Shown piece after piece: positions 32,813 through 40,984 of a DNA stretch of 64,000 bases; the first letter of the stretch is position 1; each line of letters opens with the position of its first letter. The position numbers and the translations under genes are program-made. The DNA lies in NCBI RefSeq assembly GCF_900091555.1, contig NZ_FMCX01000002.1:124001-188000 (forward strand), read 5' to 3'. The notes under the pieces were generated by a model. That model was not told the origin of the DNA. It worked only from the letters and a program-made list of their open reading frames with translations, and ran no database searches. This DNA is from Micromonospora mirobrigensis. GTDB lineage: Bacteria > Actinomycetota > Actinomycetes > Mycobacteriales > Micromonosporaceae.

Positions 32813-33219
32813 GTTACTGCCTCCGCTCCGGCGGACGGGTGCCGCCGCCTTCCGGCCGTCGCCGGTCCGCGGCTCGGACGATTGTCGACCGGGTGAATGA
32901 TCCGCCGGGGAAGGCAACACTGCAATTACCGACGGGGTAGCCGATCGAATATGCCCACTCGGCTGGAGGGTAACCATCCAGGCCGGTCACAGGTCGGTGA
33001 TTGGACGAATTTCCTGCCAGCCGGAAAAGGCCGACTCACCATCTCCGCCGGTGACGCGGGGGTGACGTTCAGCGCCGCGGCATCCCCGGAGGATCGGCGC
33101 AACAACGGCACCGACCTGCCGACAGCACGACGCAATCTGCCGACGCCGGGAGGTGCCCGGGCGGGCGACGGCACACGGGTGGCCGGCCGACGGAACCGGC
33201 CGGCCACCGCGTCGGCGGG
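32813..33219. other. Intergenic region between TIR gene and htpG
   Basis: 407 bp with no supported gene. The central part (about 32880-33020, around GAATGATCCGCC, GCAATTACC and GATCGAATATGCC) is noticeably AT-richer than the rest of the window, as expected for the promoter of the leftward TIR/kinase pair. I could not fix a promoter or terminator. Confidence 0.5.
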
Positions 33220-35121
33220 TCAGAGCGTACGGGCCAGCCGATCGGCGAGCAGCCGGGTGAACCGGGACGGGTCGGCCAGCTCCCCACCCTCGGCGAGCAG
33301 GGCAAGGCCGTGGAGCAGCTCGGCGGTCTCGGTCAGCGCCGCGGACTCACCCTCGGCGTCGTACGCCTGGCGCAGCCCGGTCACCAGCGGGTGTCCCGGG
33401 TTGAGCTCCAGGATCCGCTTGACCTGCGGCACCTCGTGCCCCATCGCCCGGTACATCTTCTCCAGGGTGGGCGTCATGTCGTGTGCGTCGCCCACCACGC
33501 AGGCCGGGGAGGTGGTCAGCCGGCTGGAGAGGCGGACCTCCTTGACCTGGTCGGCCAGGGCGCCGCCCAGCCAGGTCAGCAGCTCGGCGTACTCCTTGCG
33601 GTCGGTCTCCTGCTTCGCCTTGTCCTCGTCGGTGTCCAGGTCGACCTGGCCCTTGGCGATCGAACGGAGCTGCCGGCCGTCGAACTGGCCGACCCGCTCC
33701 ACCCAGACCTCGTCCACCGGGTCGGTGAGCAGCAGGACCTCGTACCCCTTGGCCTGGAACGCCTCCATGTGCGGCGAGTTCTCGATCATCGACCGGGACT
33801 CGCCGGTGGCGTAGTAGATCTCCTCCTGGCCGTCCTTCATCCGCTCGACGTAGCCGGCCAGGGTGGTCAGCTCCGCCGGGTCGTGGGTCGAGGCGACGGA
33901 GACGACGTCGAGGATCGCGGACTGGTTGTCGGCGTCGTCGACCAGGCCCTCCTTGACGACCGCGCCGAACTCCCTCCAGAAGGTCAGGTAGCGCTCGGCG
34001 TCCCGCTCACGCATCTCCTTGACGGTGGACAGGACCTTCTTGACCAGCCGGCGGCGGACCACCCGGATCTGCCGATCCTGCTGGAGGATCTCCCGGGAGA
34101 TGTTCAGCGACAGGTCGTGGGCGTCGACCACGCCCTTGACGAAGCGCAGGTAGTTGGGCATCAACGCCTCGCAGTCGTCCATGATGAAGACGCGCTTGAC
34201 GTAGAGCTGCACGCCGCGGCGGCCCTGCGGGGAGAACAGGTCCAGCGGGGCGTGCGAGGGCAGGAAGAGCAGCGCGTCGTACTCGAAGGTGCCCTCGCCC
34301 CGCATGTGGATGGTCTCCAGCGGGTCGGCCCAGTCGTGGCTGACGTGCTTGTAGAACTCGTGGTATTCACTCTCGTCGACCTCGGCGCGCGACCGGGCCC
34401 AGAGCGCCTTCATCGAGTTGAGCGTCTGCGTCTCGGTGGCGGTCGCGCCGTCCTCCCCGGGCCGCTGCACGGTCATCCGGATCGGCCAGGCGATGAAGTC
34501 CGAGTATCGCTTGACGATCTCCCGGATCTTCCGGTCGGAGGTGTAGTCGTGCAGGTTGTCCTCGGCGTCCTCGGGCTTGAGGTGCACCGTGACCGACGTG
34601 CCCTGCGGCGCCTCGTCGACCGCCTCGACGACGTACGTGCCCTCGCCGGTGGACTCCCAGCGGGTGCCGCCGGACTGCCCGGCCCGGCGGGTGAGCAGGG
34701 TGACCCGGTCGGCGACCATGAAGGTGGCGTAGAAACCGACCCCGAACTGCCCGATGAGCTCCTGCGACGCCCCGGCGTCCTTGGACTCGCGCAGCTTGCG
34801 CAGCAGCTCGGCGGTGCCCGACTTGGCGATCGTGCCGATCAGCGACACCACGTCCTCGCGGGACATGCCGATGCCGTTGTCCCGCACGGTCAGGGTGCGG
34901 GCGTCCCGGTCGACCTCGATGTCGACGTGCAGGTCGGAGACGTCGGCGTCGAGGTCCTTGTCGACCATCGACTCCAGGCGCAGCTTGTCCAGCGCGTCCG
35001 AGGCGTTCGAGACCAGTTCCCGCAGGAAGACGTCCTTGTTCGAGTAGATCGAGTGCACCATCAGCTGCAACAGCTGACGCGCCTCGGCCTGGAACTCCAG
35101 CGTCTCACTCCGGTTGCCCAC
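33220..35121 (-). CDS. htpG: HSP90-family molecular chaperone HtpG
   Basis: The product is 633 aa, the normal length for bacterial Hsp90. The GHKL ATPase domain is intact: [34 protein letters not shown] (Mg-binding Asn), [15 protein letters not shown] (DxGxG) and [18 protein letters not shown]. The middle domain carries [20 protein letters not shown] and the catalytic-loop arginine region [13 protein letters not shown]. It is a cytoplasmic ATP-driven chaperone working with DnaK in protein folding and stress. It is transcribed alone; its upstream region is shared with the divergent subtilase gene. Confidence 0.97.
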
Positions 35122-35246
35122 GGCGACCTCCCTGTTACGTCACGGATCCGCAGAAAGGATACGAGCCGGCCCGGTGGTCGGTGCAGGCGGCGGCGAGCGG
35201 TGGGGCGTCGGTTGCCGGGCGAGCCGGACCGGCCGTTCACTTTCGC

Positions 35247-35321
35247 AAAGAGCTGGAAACTCTTTCTTATCGCGTCTGTCCACTTGCAAGTCTTGAAAGG
35301 CTCTTCATTGCCTCCTAGCGT
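35247..35321 (+). promoter_or_regulatory. Subtilase promoter with overlapping operator-like repeats
   Basis: TTGAAA (35293-35298) and TAGCGT (35316-35321) with a 17-bp spacer form the likely promoter. Just upstream are ACTTGCAAGT (35282-35291), a perfect 10-bp palindrome, and the inverted repeat AAAGAG/CTCTTT (35247-35252 and 35260-35265). CTTGCAAG-type elements are known LacI/MalR-family targets in Streptomyces, so nutrient-linked repression is plausible. Confidence 0.55.
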
Positions 35322-35374
35322 GGAGCCGGCCCCGCGGTTCGCGGGGATCCGCGTCCGAGTGCGAAGGAAGACAC

Positions 35375-37144
35375 GTGTCCGTCCGTACCCCGATGCACCT
35401 CGCGGTGGCGCTCGCAACCGCCACCGCCCTGCTGCCCGCGGCCTCCGCCGCGGCGGCGCCGCCCGGCGCCCCGCAGCCCGCGACGTTCGCCGAGCCGTCC
35501 GCGGCGACCAGCACCTTCCTCGTCGGCGTGCACCCGGCCGGCGACCGGCGCGGCGCCACGGCGCCGGCCCGGCTCGCCGACGACCTGACCGCCGTCGGCC
35601 GCGCCACCGGCCGCACCCTCACCGTGGCGCGGGTGCTGGCCACCGGCGACCTGGTGGTCCGCGCGGATCGGCCGCTGGCCGCCGACCGGAGCACGGCCGT
35701 GCTCGACCAGCTCCGCCGCCGCGCCGACGTCGACTGGGCCACCGCCGACCATCGGGTCCACGCCGACACGGAGGCGCCCGCCGCGCAGTGGGACCTCGAC
35801 GACCCCGTCGGCGGCGTCTACCTCGCTCCGGCCCGGGCCAACGGGGCCACCGGCGCGGGCGTCACCGTCGCCGTACTGGACACCGGCATCACCGCCCACC
35901 CCGACCTGGCCGCCAACGTGGTGCCGGGCTACGACTTCGTCAGCTCCGCCGCCGACGCCCGGGACGGCGACGGGCGCGACGCCGACCCCACCGACCAGGG
36001 TGACTGGCAGGAGCCGGGCGACTGCGGCGACCAGTTCCGGCCCAGCAGCTGGCACGGCACCCACGTCGCCGGCACCATCGCCGCCCGCGACGACCGGGCC
36101 GGCACCGTCGGCGTCGCCCCGGAAGCCCGCCTCCAGCCGGTGCGGGTCCTCGGCCGCTGCGGCGGCACCACCGCCGACCTGGTCGACGCCATCGTCTGGG
36201 CCTCCGGCGGCAGCCTCCCCGGGGTGCCGGACAATCCCACCCCGGCCCGGGTGCTCAACCTCAGCCTCGGCGCGCCCGGCAGCTGCGATCCGGCCACCCA
36301 GGCCGCCGTCGACGCCGCCGTGGGCCGGGGCGTAACCGTCGTGGTCTCGGCCGGCAACGCGAGCGCCGACGCCGCCGGGTTCAGCCCGGCCGGCTGCGCC
36401 GGGGTGGTCACCGTCGCCGCCAGCGACGGCGCCGGTGAGCGGGCCGGCTACTCCAACCGGGGTACGGCCGTCGAGCTGGCCGCCCCCGGCGGGGACCGGG
36501 AGCGCGGGGTGCTCTCCACGGTGAACACCGGCCGCACCGTCGCCGAGGACGCCGGCTACGCCGCGTACGCCGGCACCAGCATGGCCGCCCCGCACGTCGC
36601 CGGGGCGGCGGCGCTGCTGCTCGGCGCCCGGCCCGACCTCTCCCCCGACCGGCTCACCGAGCTGCTGCGCCGCACCGCCCGCCCGGCCGTACGCCCCGAC
36701 GACTGCGCCTGCGGCGCCGGGGTGCTCGACGTGGACCTGGCGCTGCGGGCCGCCACCGGGCACCCCGGGAACACCGCCCGGGTGCTGCTCACCGCCGGCG
36801 TACGCCCCGGGGAGCCGTTGGTCGACGCCGCCGGGGTGCACCTCGCCGGCACGCTGAGCCGGCTCGGCACCGGGCTGCCCGACTGGGATCCCGCCGCGCT
36901 GCGGCTGCGCCGGGTGGGCCCGACCGGCCCGTACCGGACGGTGCTCACCGTGCCCGCCGGCGCCGAACTGGAGTACAAGTACACCCTCGGCGGCTGGGAC
37001 CACGTCGAGCAGGACTACACCGACAGCGACGCCGGCTGTCTCGACGTCCGCAACCGGCACCTCACCGCCACCGCGGCCGGCGCCGTGCAGGCCGTCGACG
37101 ACCTCACCGGCAGCTTCCGCGGCCTCTGGCCGTGCGACCCGTGA
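35375..37144 (+). CDS. Secreted subtilisin-family (S8) serine protease
   Basis: The product is 589 aa from the GTG at 35375, chosen for GAAGGAAG about 6 nt upstream; an ATG six codons later is possible. A signal peptide ends near ASAAAAP. A propeptide (I9-like, about 30-130) precedes the catalytic triad: TVAVLDTGITAHPDL (Asp), SSWHGTHVAGTIAA (His) and AGTSMAAPHVAGAAALLLG (Ser), with SLGAPGSCDPATQ in between. The C-terminal extension after about residue 455 is a further beta-rich domain (LEYKYTLGGWDHVEQDYTD) resembling a starch-binding/CBM20-like strand pattern. It is an extracellular endopeptidase. A 15-bp hairpin follows the stop. Confidence 0.94.
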   Translation: MSVRTPMHLAVALATATALLPAASAAAAPPGAPQPATFAEPSAATSTFLVGVHPAGDRRGATAPARLADDLTAVGRATGRTLTVARVLATGDLVVRADRPLAADRSTAVLDQLRRRADVDWATADHRVHADTEAPAAQWDLDDPVGGVYLAPARANGATGAGVTVAVLDTGITAHPDLAANVVPGYDFVSSAADARDGDGRDADPTDQGDWQEPGDCGDQFRPSSWHGTHVAGTIAARDDRAGTVGVAPEARLQPVRVLGRCGGTTADLVDAIVWASGGSLPGVPDNPTPARVLNLSLGAPGSCDPATQAAVDAAVGRGVTVVVSAGNASADAAGFSPAGCAGVVTVAASDGAGERAGYSNRGTAVELAAPGGDRERGVLSTVNTGRTVAEDAGYAAYAGTSMAAPHVAGAAALLLGARPDLSPDRLTELLRRTARPAVRPDDCACGAGVLDVDLALRAATGHPGNTARVLLTAGVRPGEPLVDAAGVHLAGTLSRLGTGLPDWDPAALRLRRVGPTGPYRTVLTVPAGAELEYKYTLGGWDHVEQDYTDSDAGCLDVRNRHLTATAAGAVQAVDDLTGSFRGLWPCDP

Positions 37145-37147
37145 GCA

Positions 37148-37182
37148 CCCGCCGGCGCCGGTGCCCCACCGGCGCCGGCGGG
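37148..37182 (+). terminator. Hairpin between subtilase and smpB
   Basis: CCCGCCGGCGCCGGT (37148-37162) pairs perfectly with its complement at 37168-37182. It is followed at once by TATCCT (37183-37188), which can serve as the -10 of smpB. Confidence 0.65.
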
Positions 37183-37219
37183 TATCCTGCTTCCCGGCGC
37201 ACGGCACGGGAGGTGGGGC

Positions 37220-37714
37220 GTGGCCAGGGAGAACGAGCGCAAGCTCATCGCCTCGAACAAGAAGGCGCGACACGACTACGAGATCCTCAAGACCTACGAG
37301 GCGGGGCTGGTGCTGGCCGGCACCGAGGTGAAGTCGCTGCGCGAGGGGCGGGTGTCGCTGGTCGACGCGTTCGCCCAGGAGCACGACGGCGAGCTGCTGC
37401 TGCACGGGCTGCACATCGCCGAGTACGGCTTCGGCAGCTGGACCAACCACGCGCCGCGGCGCACCCGCAAGCTGCTGCTGCACCGGGTCGAGATCGGCCG
37501 GATCCTGGAGAAGCTGCGCGAGGGCGGCTACGCCCTGGTGCCGTTGTCGATGTACTTCGCCAACGGCTGGGCGAAGGTCGAGTTGGGGCTGGCCCGGGGC
37601 AGGAAGTCGTACGACAAGCGGCAGGCACTCGCCGAGCGGGACGCCAAGCGGGAGATCGCCCGGGAGCTGGGCCGCCGCCTCAAGGGTCGCAGCCCCGCCC
37701 GCCCCCGGCCCTGA
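37220..37714 (+). CDS. smpB: SsrA-binding protein SmpB
   Basis: The product is 164 aa from the GTG at 37220, with GGGAGGTGGGG upstream. It carries the full SmpB signature: [58 protein letters not shown] with [10 protein letters not shown], and [20 protein letters not shown] followed by [15 protein letters not shown]. The protein delivers tmRNA (SsrA) to stalled ribosomes and its C-terminal tail fits the empty decoding channel. Here the tail ends in a Pro/Arg-rich stretch. The tmRNA gene itself is not visible in this window. Confidence 0.97.
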   Translation: MARENERKLIASNKKARHDYEILKTYEAGLVLAGTEVKSLREGRVSLVDAFAQEHDGELLLHGLHIAEYGFGSWTNHAPRRTRKLLLHRVEIGRILEKLREGGYALVPLSMYFANGWAKVELGLARGRKSYDKRQALAERDAKREIARELGRRLKGRSPARPRP

Positions 37715-37718
37715 CCGG

Positions 37719-38657
37719 TCAGCCGAGCGTCGTCGGGGCGCCGGTCGGCACCCGCCAGCCGGTGTCGCGGGGCGGGCGGCGGCGGCCGGCGCGCCACTCC
37801 AGCAGCAGCCAGCCCAGCCCGACCAGGGACACCAGCGCCATCCCGCTCCACTCCAGGGTCGGCAGCAGCCGCAGCTGGGCGGCGCTGGGCGACACCAGCC
37901 AACCGTTCGGCGTCGACCGGTACGACTCCCCCTCGGTGAAGATCAGCGTCAGGTAGAGCGCGATGCTGTGCATCGAGTCCCAGAGGGCGTGCAGCAGGGA
38001 GACCCCGAGGAAGGTCAGCAGCAGCCGCCAGCCGAGCTTGAAGTGGGTACGGGTGCTGGGGGCGAAGAGCACGCCACCGAGGATGGCGGTCCAGAGGCCG
38101 TGGCCGACCGGGGCGAGCAGCCCGCGCAGGATCTCCGTCTGCACCACCTGGATCAGCGACAGGCCGTTGACGGTGAACAGGGCGGTGAAGGCGTACCCGG
38201 CGGACTCGAAGGCGGCGAACCCGAAGCCGACCGCGGCGCCGAGAATCATGCCGTCCCGGATCGACTTGTGCGCCAGGTGGCGGGTGAGCAGGGCCAACGC
38301 GGCCAGCTTGGCGGCCTCCTCGATCAGGCCCACCCCGACGAAGAGCCACGCCGAGGGGCGCAGCAGGTAGCTCTCCAGCACGGAGGCGGCGAGGACGCCG
38401 AGCACCCCGCCGGTGATGAAGGTGCCGAAGACCAACCCGGCGTCGATCTCCCCGGTGTCGCGCCGGCCGAACGCCCAGGCGACGAAGGTGACCGGCACCA
38501 GGAAGCTGCCGAGCAGCACCAGGGTGGGGATCAGGTTCGGGTTGCCGGTCACGAAGATGATCACCACGGTGGCGAGCCAGAGCGCCAGCCCGACCAGGAA
38601 CATCCGCAGCCACTGGCGCCGCGGACGGTGCCGTGCCGACAGGGTCGTCCGATCCAT
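37719..38657 (-). CDS. PrsW-family intramembrane metalloprotease
   Basis: The product is 312 aa with about eight membrane segments. The PrsW motifs are present: FVGVGLIEEAAKLAALALL holds the EExxK site, GAAVGFGFAAFESAGYAF the FxxxE site, and LLHALWDSMHSIAL supplies a His that completes the metal site. PrsW proteases perform regulated intramembrane cleavage in Bacillus (anti-sigma factor RsiW); in actinobacteria the targets are mostly unknown. The gene is convergent with smpB with only 4 bp between stops, and the N-terminus is Arg-rich, consistent with a cytoplasmic start. Confidence 0.9.
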   Translation of the reverse strand: MDRTTLSARHRPRRQWLRMFLVGLALWLATVVIIFVTGNPNLIPTLVLLGSFLVPVTFVAWAFGRRDTGEIDAGLVFGTFITGGVLGVLAASVLESYLLRPSAWLFVGVGLIEEAAKLAALALLTRHLAHKSIRDGMILGAAVGFGFAAFESAGYAFTALFTVNGLSLIQVVQTEILRGLLAPVGHGLWTAILGGVLFAPSTRTHFKLGWRLLLTFLGVSLLHALWDSMHSIALYLTLIFTEGESYRSTPNGWLVSPSAAQLRLLPTLEWSGMALVSLVGLGWLLLEWRAGRRRPPRDTGWRVPTGAPTTLG

Positions 38658-38750
38658 CTGGTCCTCCCCGGGGAAGCGGTCCGCGGGCCACGGTACCCCC
38701 GGACGGCGGAGGTCAACCCGTCCGCGCCCAGCGGATCGACACCGGCCAGT

Positions 38751-38791
38751 GAAAGCGCTCTCTTGACAGACGCCACCCTTCGTTCATAACT
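38751..38791 (+). promoter_or_regulatory. GH16 promoter with LacI-type operator
   Basis: TTGACA (38763-38768) and ATAACT (38786-38791) are 17 bp apart. GAAAGCGCTCTC (38751-38762), a near-palindrome with the AGCGCT centre typical of LacI-family sugar-responsive repressors such as CebR, lies immediately upstream of the -35. This fits induction by beta-glucan oligosaccharides (inference). Confidence 0.7.
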
Positions 38792-38901
38792 TGATTGAAG
38801 TTCATCTTTTTATTGCCGTACCCCGGCACCCCGCACCGCCCTCCGCCGGTGCCCTCCCCACCCCGGCGGAGCCACCCCCACCACCGCAGGGAGGCACCAC
38901 C

Positions 38902-40137
38902 GTGCGCAGCATCCGTACCATCGCCGCCGTGGCGCTGGCGAGCGTCGGCCTGACCGTCGCGCTCACCGCCACCACCGCCACCCCGGCCGCGGCCGGCCCC
39001 GGCGCCGTCACCTGGTCCGACGAGTTCACCGGCGCCGCCGGCTCCCCGCCGGACGCCGGCCGCTGGCGCTACGACACCGGCGGCACCGGCTGGGGCAACA
39101 ACGAGTTGCAGTACTACACCACCAGCACCCGCAACGCCGCCCTGGACGGCAACGGCAACCTGGTCGTCACCGCCCGCAAGGAGAACCCGTCCGGCTACGG
39201 CTGCTGGTACGGCAGCTGCCAGTACACCTCGGCCCGGCTGCTCACCCGCGGCACCTTCGCCCAGGCGTACGGCCGGTTCGAGGCGCGGATCAAGATCCCC
39301 CGCGGCCAGGGCATGTGGCCGGCGTTCTGGATGCTCGGCAACGACATCGCCACCAACCCGTGGCCCAACAGCGGCGAGATCGACGTCATGGAGAACGTCG
39401 GCAACCAGCCGTCCACCGTGTACGGCACCATCCACGGACCCGGCTACTCCGGCGCCGGCGGGCTCGGCGGCTCCACCTCCCTGCCGGGCGGGCAGGCCCT
39501 CGCCGACGCCTTCCACACCTACACCGTCGACTGGGCGCCGGACTCCATCACCTGGTACCTCGACGGCGTCGCGTACTCCCGCAAGAGCCCGGCCGACGCG
39601 GGCGGCAACAAGTGGGTCTTCGACCACCCGTTCTTCATGCTGCTCAACGTCGCCGTCGGCGGCAACTGGCCCGGCTCCCCGGACGCCGGCACGTCCTTCC
39701 CGCAGACCATGGTCGTCGACTACGTCCGGGTCCAGGCCTGGGACACCGGCGGCGGCGCCACCGCCGGCCCGATCGTCGGGTACGGCGGCAAGTGCGTCGA
39801 CGTGGCCGGCGCCAACCCCGCCAACGGCACCGCCGTGCAGCTGTGGACCTGCAACGGCACCGCCGCGCAGGCATGGACCTGGGCGTCCGACGGCTCGGTC
39901 CGCGCCCTCGGCAAGTGCCTGGACGTCACCGCCGGGTCCACCGCCAGCGGCACCAAGGTGCAGCTCTACGACTGCAACGGCACCGGCGCCCAGAAGTGGG
40001 TGTTCAGCTCGGCCGGCGACATCGTCAACCCGCAGGCCAACAAGTGCCTCGACGCCACCGGGGTCAGCTCCGCCGACGGCACCCGGCTCCAGATCTGGGA
40101 CTGCACCGGCGCCGCCAACCAGAAGTGGCGGCGCTGA
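38902..40137 (+). CDS. Secreted GH16 beta-1,3-glucanase with ricin-type lectin domain
   Basis: The product is 411 aa from the GTG at 38902, with GGGAGG upstream; the open region before it is Pro-rich and not coding. A signal peptide ends TPAAAGP. The GH16 domain (about 35-283) contains DEFTGAAGSPPD, the catalytic SGEIDVMENVG (two acidic catalytic residues of the ExDxxE motif) and HTYTVDWAPDSITWYLDG, giving an endo-1,3-beta-glucanase (laminarinase) call. A CBM13/ricin B trefoil (about 288-411) follows with three QxW repeats (GTAVQLWTCNG, GTKVQLYDCNG, GTRLQIWDCTG). It degrades fungal or algal beta-glucan outside the cell. Tandem hairpins follow the gene. Confidence 0.95.
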   Translation: MRSIRTIAAVALASVGLTVALTATTATPAAAGPGAVTWSDEFTGAAGSPPDAGRWRYDTGGTGWGNNELQYYTTSTRNAALDGNGNLVVTARKENPSGYGCWYGSCQYTSARLLTRGTFAQAYGRFEARIKIPRGQGMWPAFWMLGNDIATNPWPNSGEIDVMENVGNQPSTVYGTIHGPGYSGAGGLGGSTSLPGGQALADAFHTYTVDWAPDSITWYLDGVAYSRKSPADAGGNKWVFDHPFFMLLNVAVGGNWPGSPDAGTSFPQTMVVDYVRVQAWDTGGGATAGPIVGYGGKCVDVAGANPANGTAVQLWTCNGTAAQAWTWASDGSVRALGKCLDVTAGSTASGTKVQLYDCNGTGAQKWVFSSAGDIVNPQANKCLDATGVSSADGTRLQIWDCTGAANQKWRR

Positions 40138-40150
40138 TCTCCGTCCCGAT

Positions 40151-40204
40151 GCGTTAAGAAGGGCCCCTTCCTATGCCTGAGGCGTTAAGAAGGGGCCCTT
40201 CCTT
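40151..40204. repeat. Two tandem GTTAAGAAGGGGCCC-type hairpins
   Basis: GCGTTAAGAAGGG-CCCCTTCCT (40151-40172) and a second copy GCGTTAAGAAGGGG-CCCTTCCT (40182-40204) each fold on GAAGGG/CCCTTC. They follow the GH16 stop and could act as a double terminator. I associate near-identical elements with many Micromonospora intergenic regions, so this may be a dispersed repeat family. Confidence 0.75.
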
Positions 40205-40209
40205 GCGGG

Positions 40210-40355
40210 TCAGTCGGTGCAGGACGGGGTGTGCAGCCGCACGTCGTTGAACCCGCCGCACGCCGCGTTGCAGTGGGTGAACAGGTTGTACGCGCCGTTC
40301 CAGTCGAAGAGCCGGTCACCGTTGTTCGGCCCGTTCTGCGTCACGTCGCCCTGCA
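40210..40355 (-). pseudogene. C-terminal remnant of an unidentified secreted-type protein
   Basis: On the minus strand an open frame ends at TGA (40212-40210) and reads GDVTQNGPNNGDRLFDWNGA, then YNLFTHCNAACGGFNDVRLH and TPSCTD. It is protein-like, with three cysteines and no start, and stops abruptly near 40355, where an unrelated remnant begins. I do not recognise the family. It appears to be the 3' end of a gene whose 5' part has been deleted. Confidence 0.55.
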
Positions 40356-40486
40356 AGCACGGGCAGCGCCGTCACCCGCTCCACCACCTACGGGCTCGAC
40401 GTCAACGGCCGCACTGGAACCTCAAGGTCTCCGACATCGCCGTCGGCGACCAGGGCCACCTGGATCGCTGGACGCTGTCGCTCTGA
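40356..40486 (+). pseudogene. Frameshifted P-domain (proprotein convertase) remnant
   Basis: On the plus strand one frame reads GSAVTRSTTYGLDVNGRTG and, one frame over, the next reads WNLKVSDIAVGDQGHLDRWT before LSL and a stop (40484-40486). Together these are the end of a P/Homo B domain, found at the C-terminus of secreted subtilases and other proteases. The frames join at about 40414-40421, where deleting one copy of a 7-bp TGGAACC repeat would explain the shift. The upstream part of the gene is missing. Confidence 0.65.
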
Positions 40487-40567
40487 GAGACGCGCCGGGG
40501 CCGGCCGTCGACGGCCGGCCCCCGGAAGCCCCTACTGTGGCGGCGGGTGCGACGAGGGCGGGTGACG

Positions 40568-40984
40568 ATGGATCCGATCGTGGTGGCGGCCGGCACGGCC
40601 CTGGTGTCGGCGATGGCCACCGACGTGTGGCAGCAGGCCCGCGACCAGCTGGTCGGCCTGTGGCGGCGGGTCCGCCCCGAGCAGGCCGAGGTGATCGGCG
40701 GGGAGCTGGCACAGGCCCGCGACGACGTGCTCGCCGCCCGGCGGGCCGGCGACCCGGACACCGAACGGGCGTTGGCCGGCGCCTGGCAGCTGCGGCTGCA
40801 CCGGCTGCTCGCCGAGGACCCGGCGCTCGCCGGCGAGCTGCGCCGGGTGCTCGACGAGGCGCTGACCCCGGCGCTGACGGCCGACGAGCGCACCGCGATC
40901 GGCTCGGTCGTCATGAACGCCACCGCCACCGGGCAGGCCCGGATCTACCAGTCGGGCCGGGACCAGCACATCACCGAACGGTGA
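40568..40984 (+). CDS. Small helical protein ending in ARIYQxGRD motif (STAND partner)
   Basis: The product is 138 aa from the ATG at 40568. It is nearly all helical: MDPIVVAAGTALVSAMATDV with WQQARDQLVGLWRR, then AQARDDVLAARRAGDPDTER, AWQLRLHRLLAEDPALAGEL and RRVLDEALTPALTADERTA. It ends with MNATATGQARIYQSGRDQHI. The closing ARIYQSGRD (about 124-132) recurs in the N-terminus of the next protein. I know such small proteins only as uncharacterised actinobacterial neighbours of NTPases. Its stop overlaps the next start by 4 bp, so the two are made together, probably as subunits. Confidence 0.78.
   Translation: MDPIVVAAGTALVSAMATDVWQQARDQLVGLWRRVRPEQAEVIGGELAQARDDVLAARRAGDPDTERALAGAWQLRLHRLLAEDPALAGELRRVLDEALTPALTADERTAIGSVVMNATATGQARIYQSGRDQHITER

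Noticed and set aside
32926..33207. Possible 93-aa minus-strand protein between the TIR gene and htpG
   Set aside because: Arg/Pro-rich, no ribosome site, and it crosses the AT-richer regulatory DNA.
37715..38660. tmRNA gene next to smpB
   Set aside because: ssrA is often near smpB, but the PrsW gene begins 4 bp after smpB and no tmRNA-like sequence is visible.
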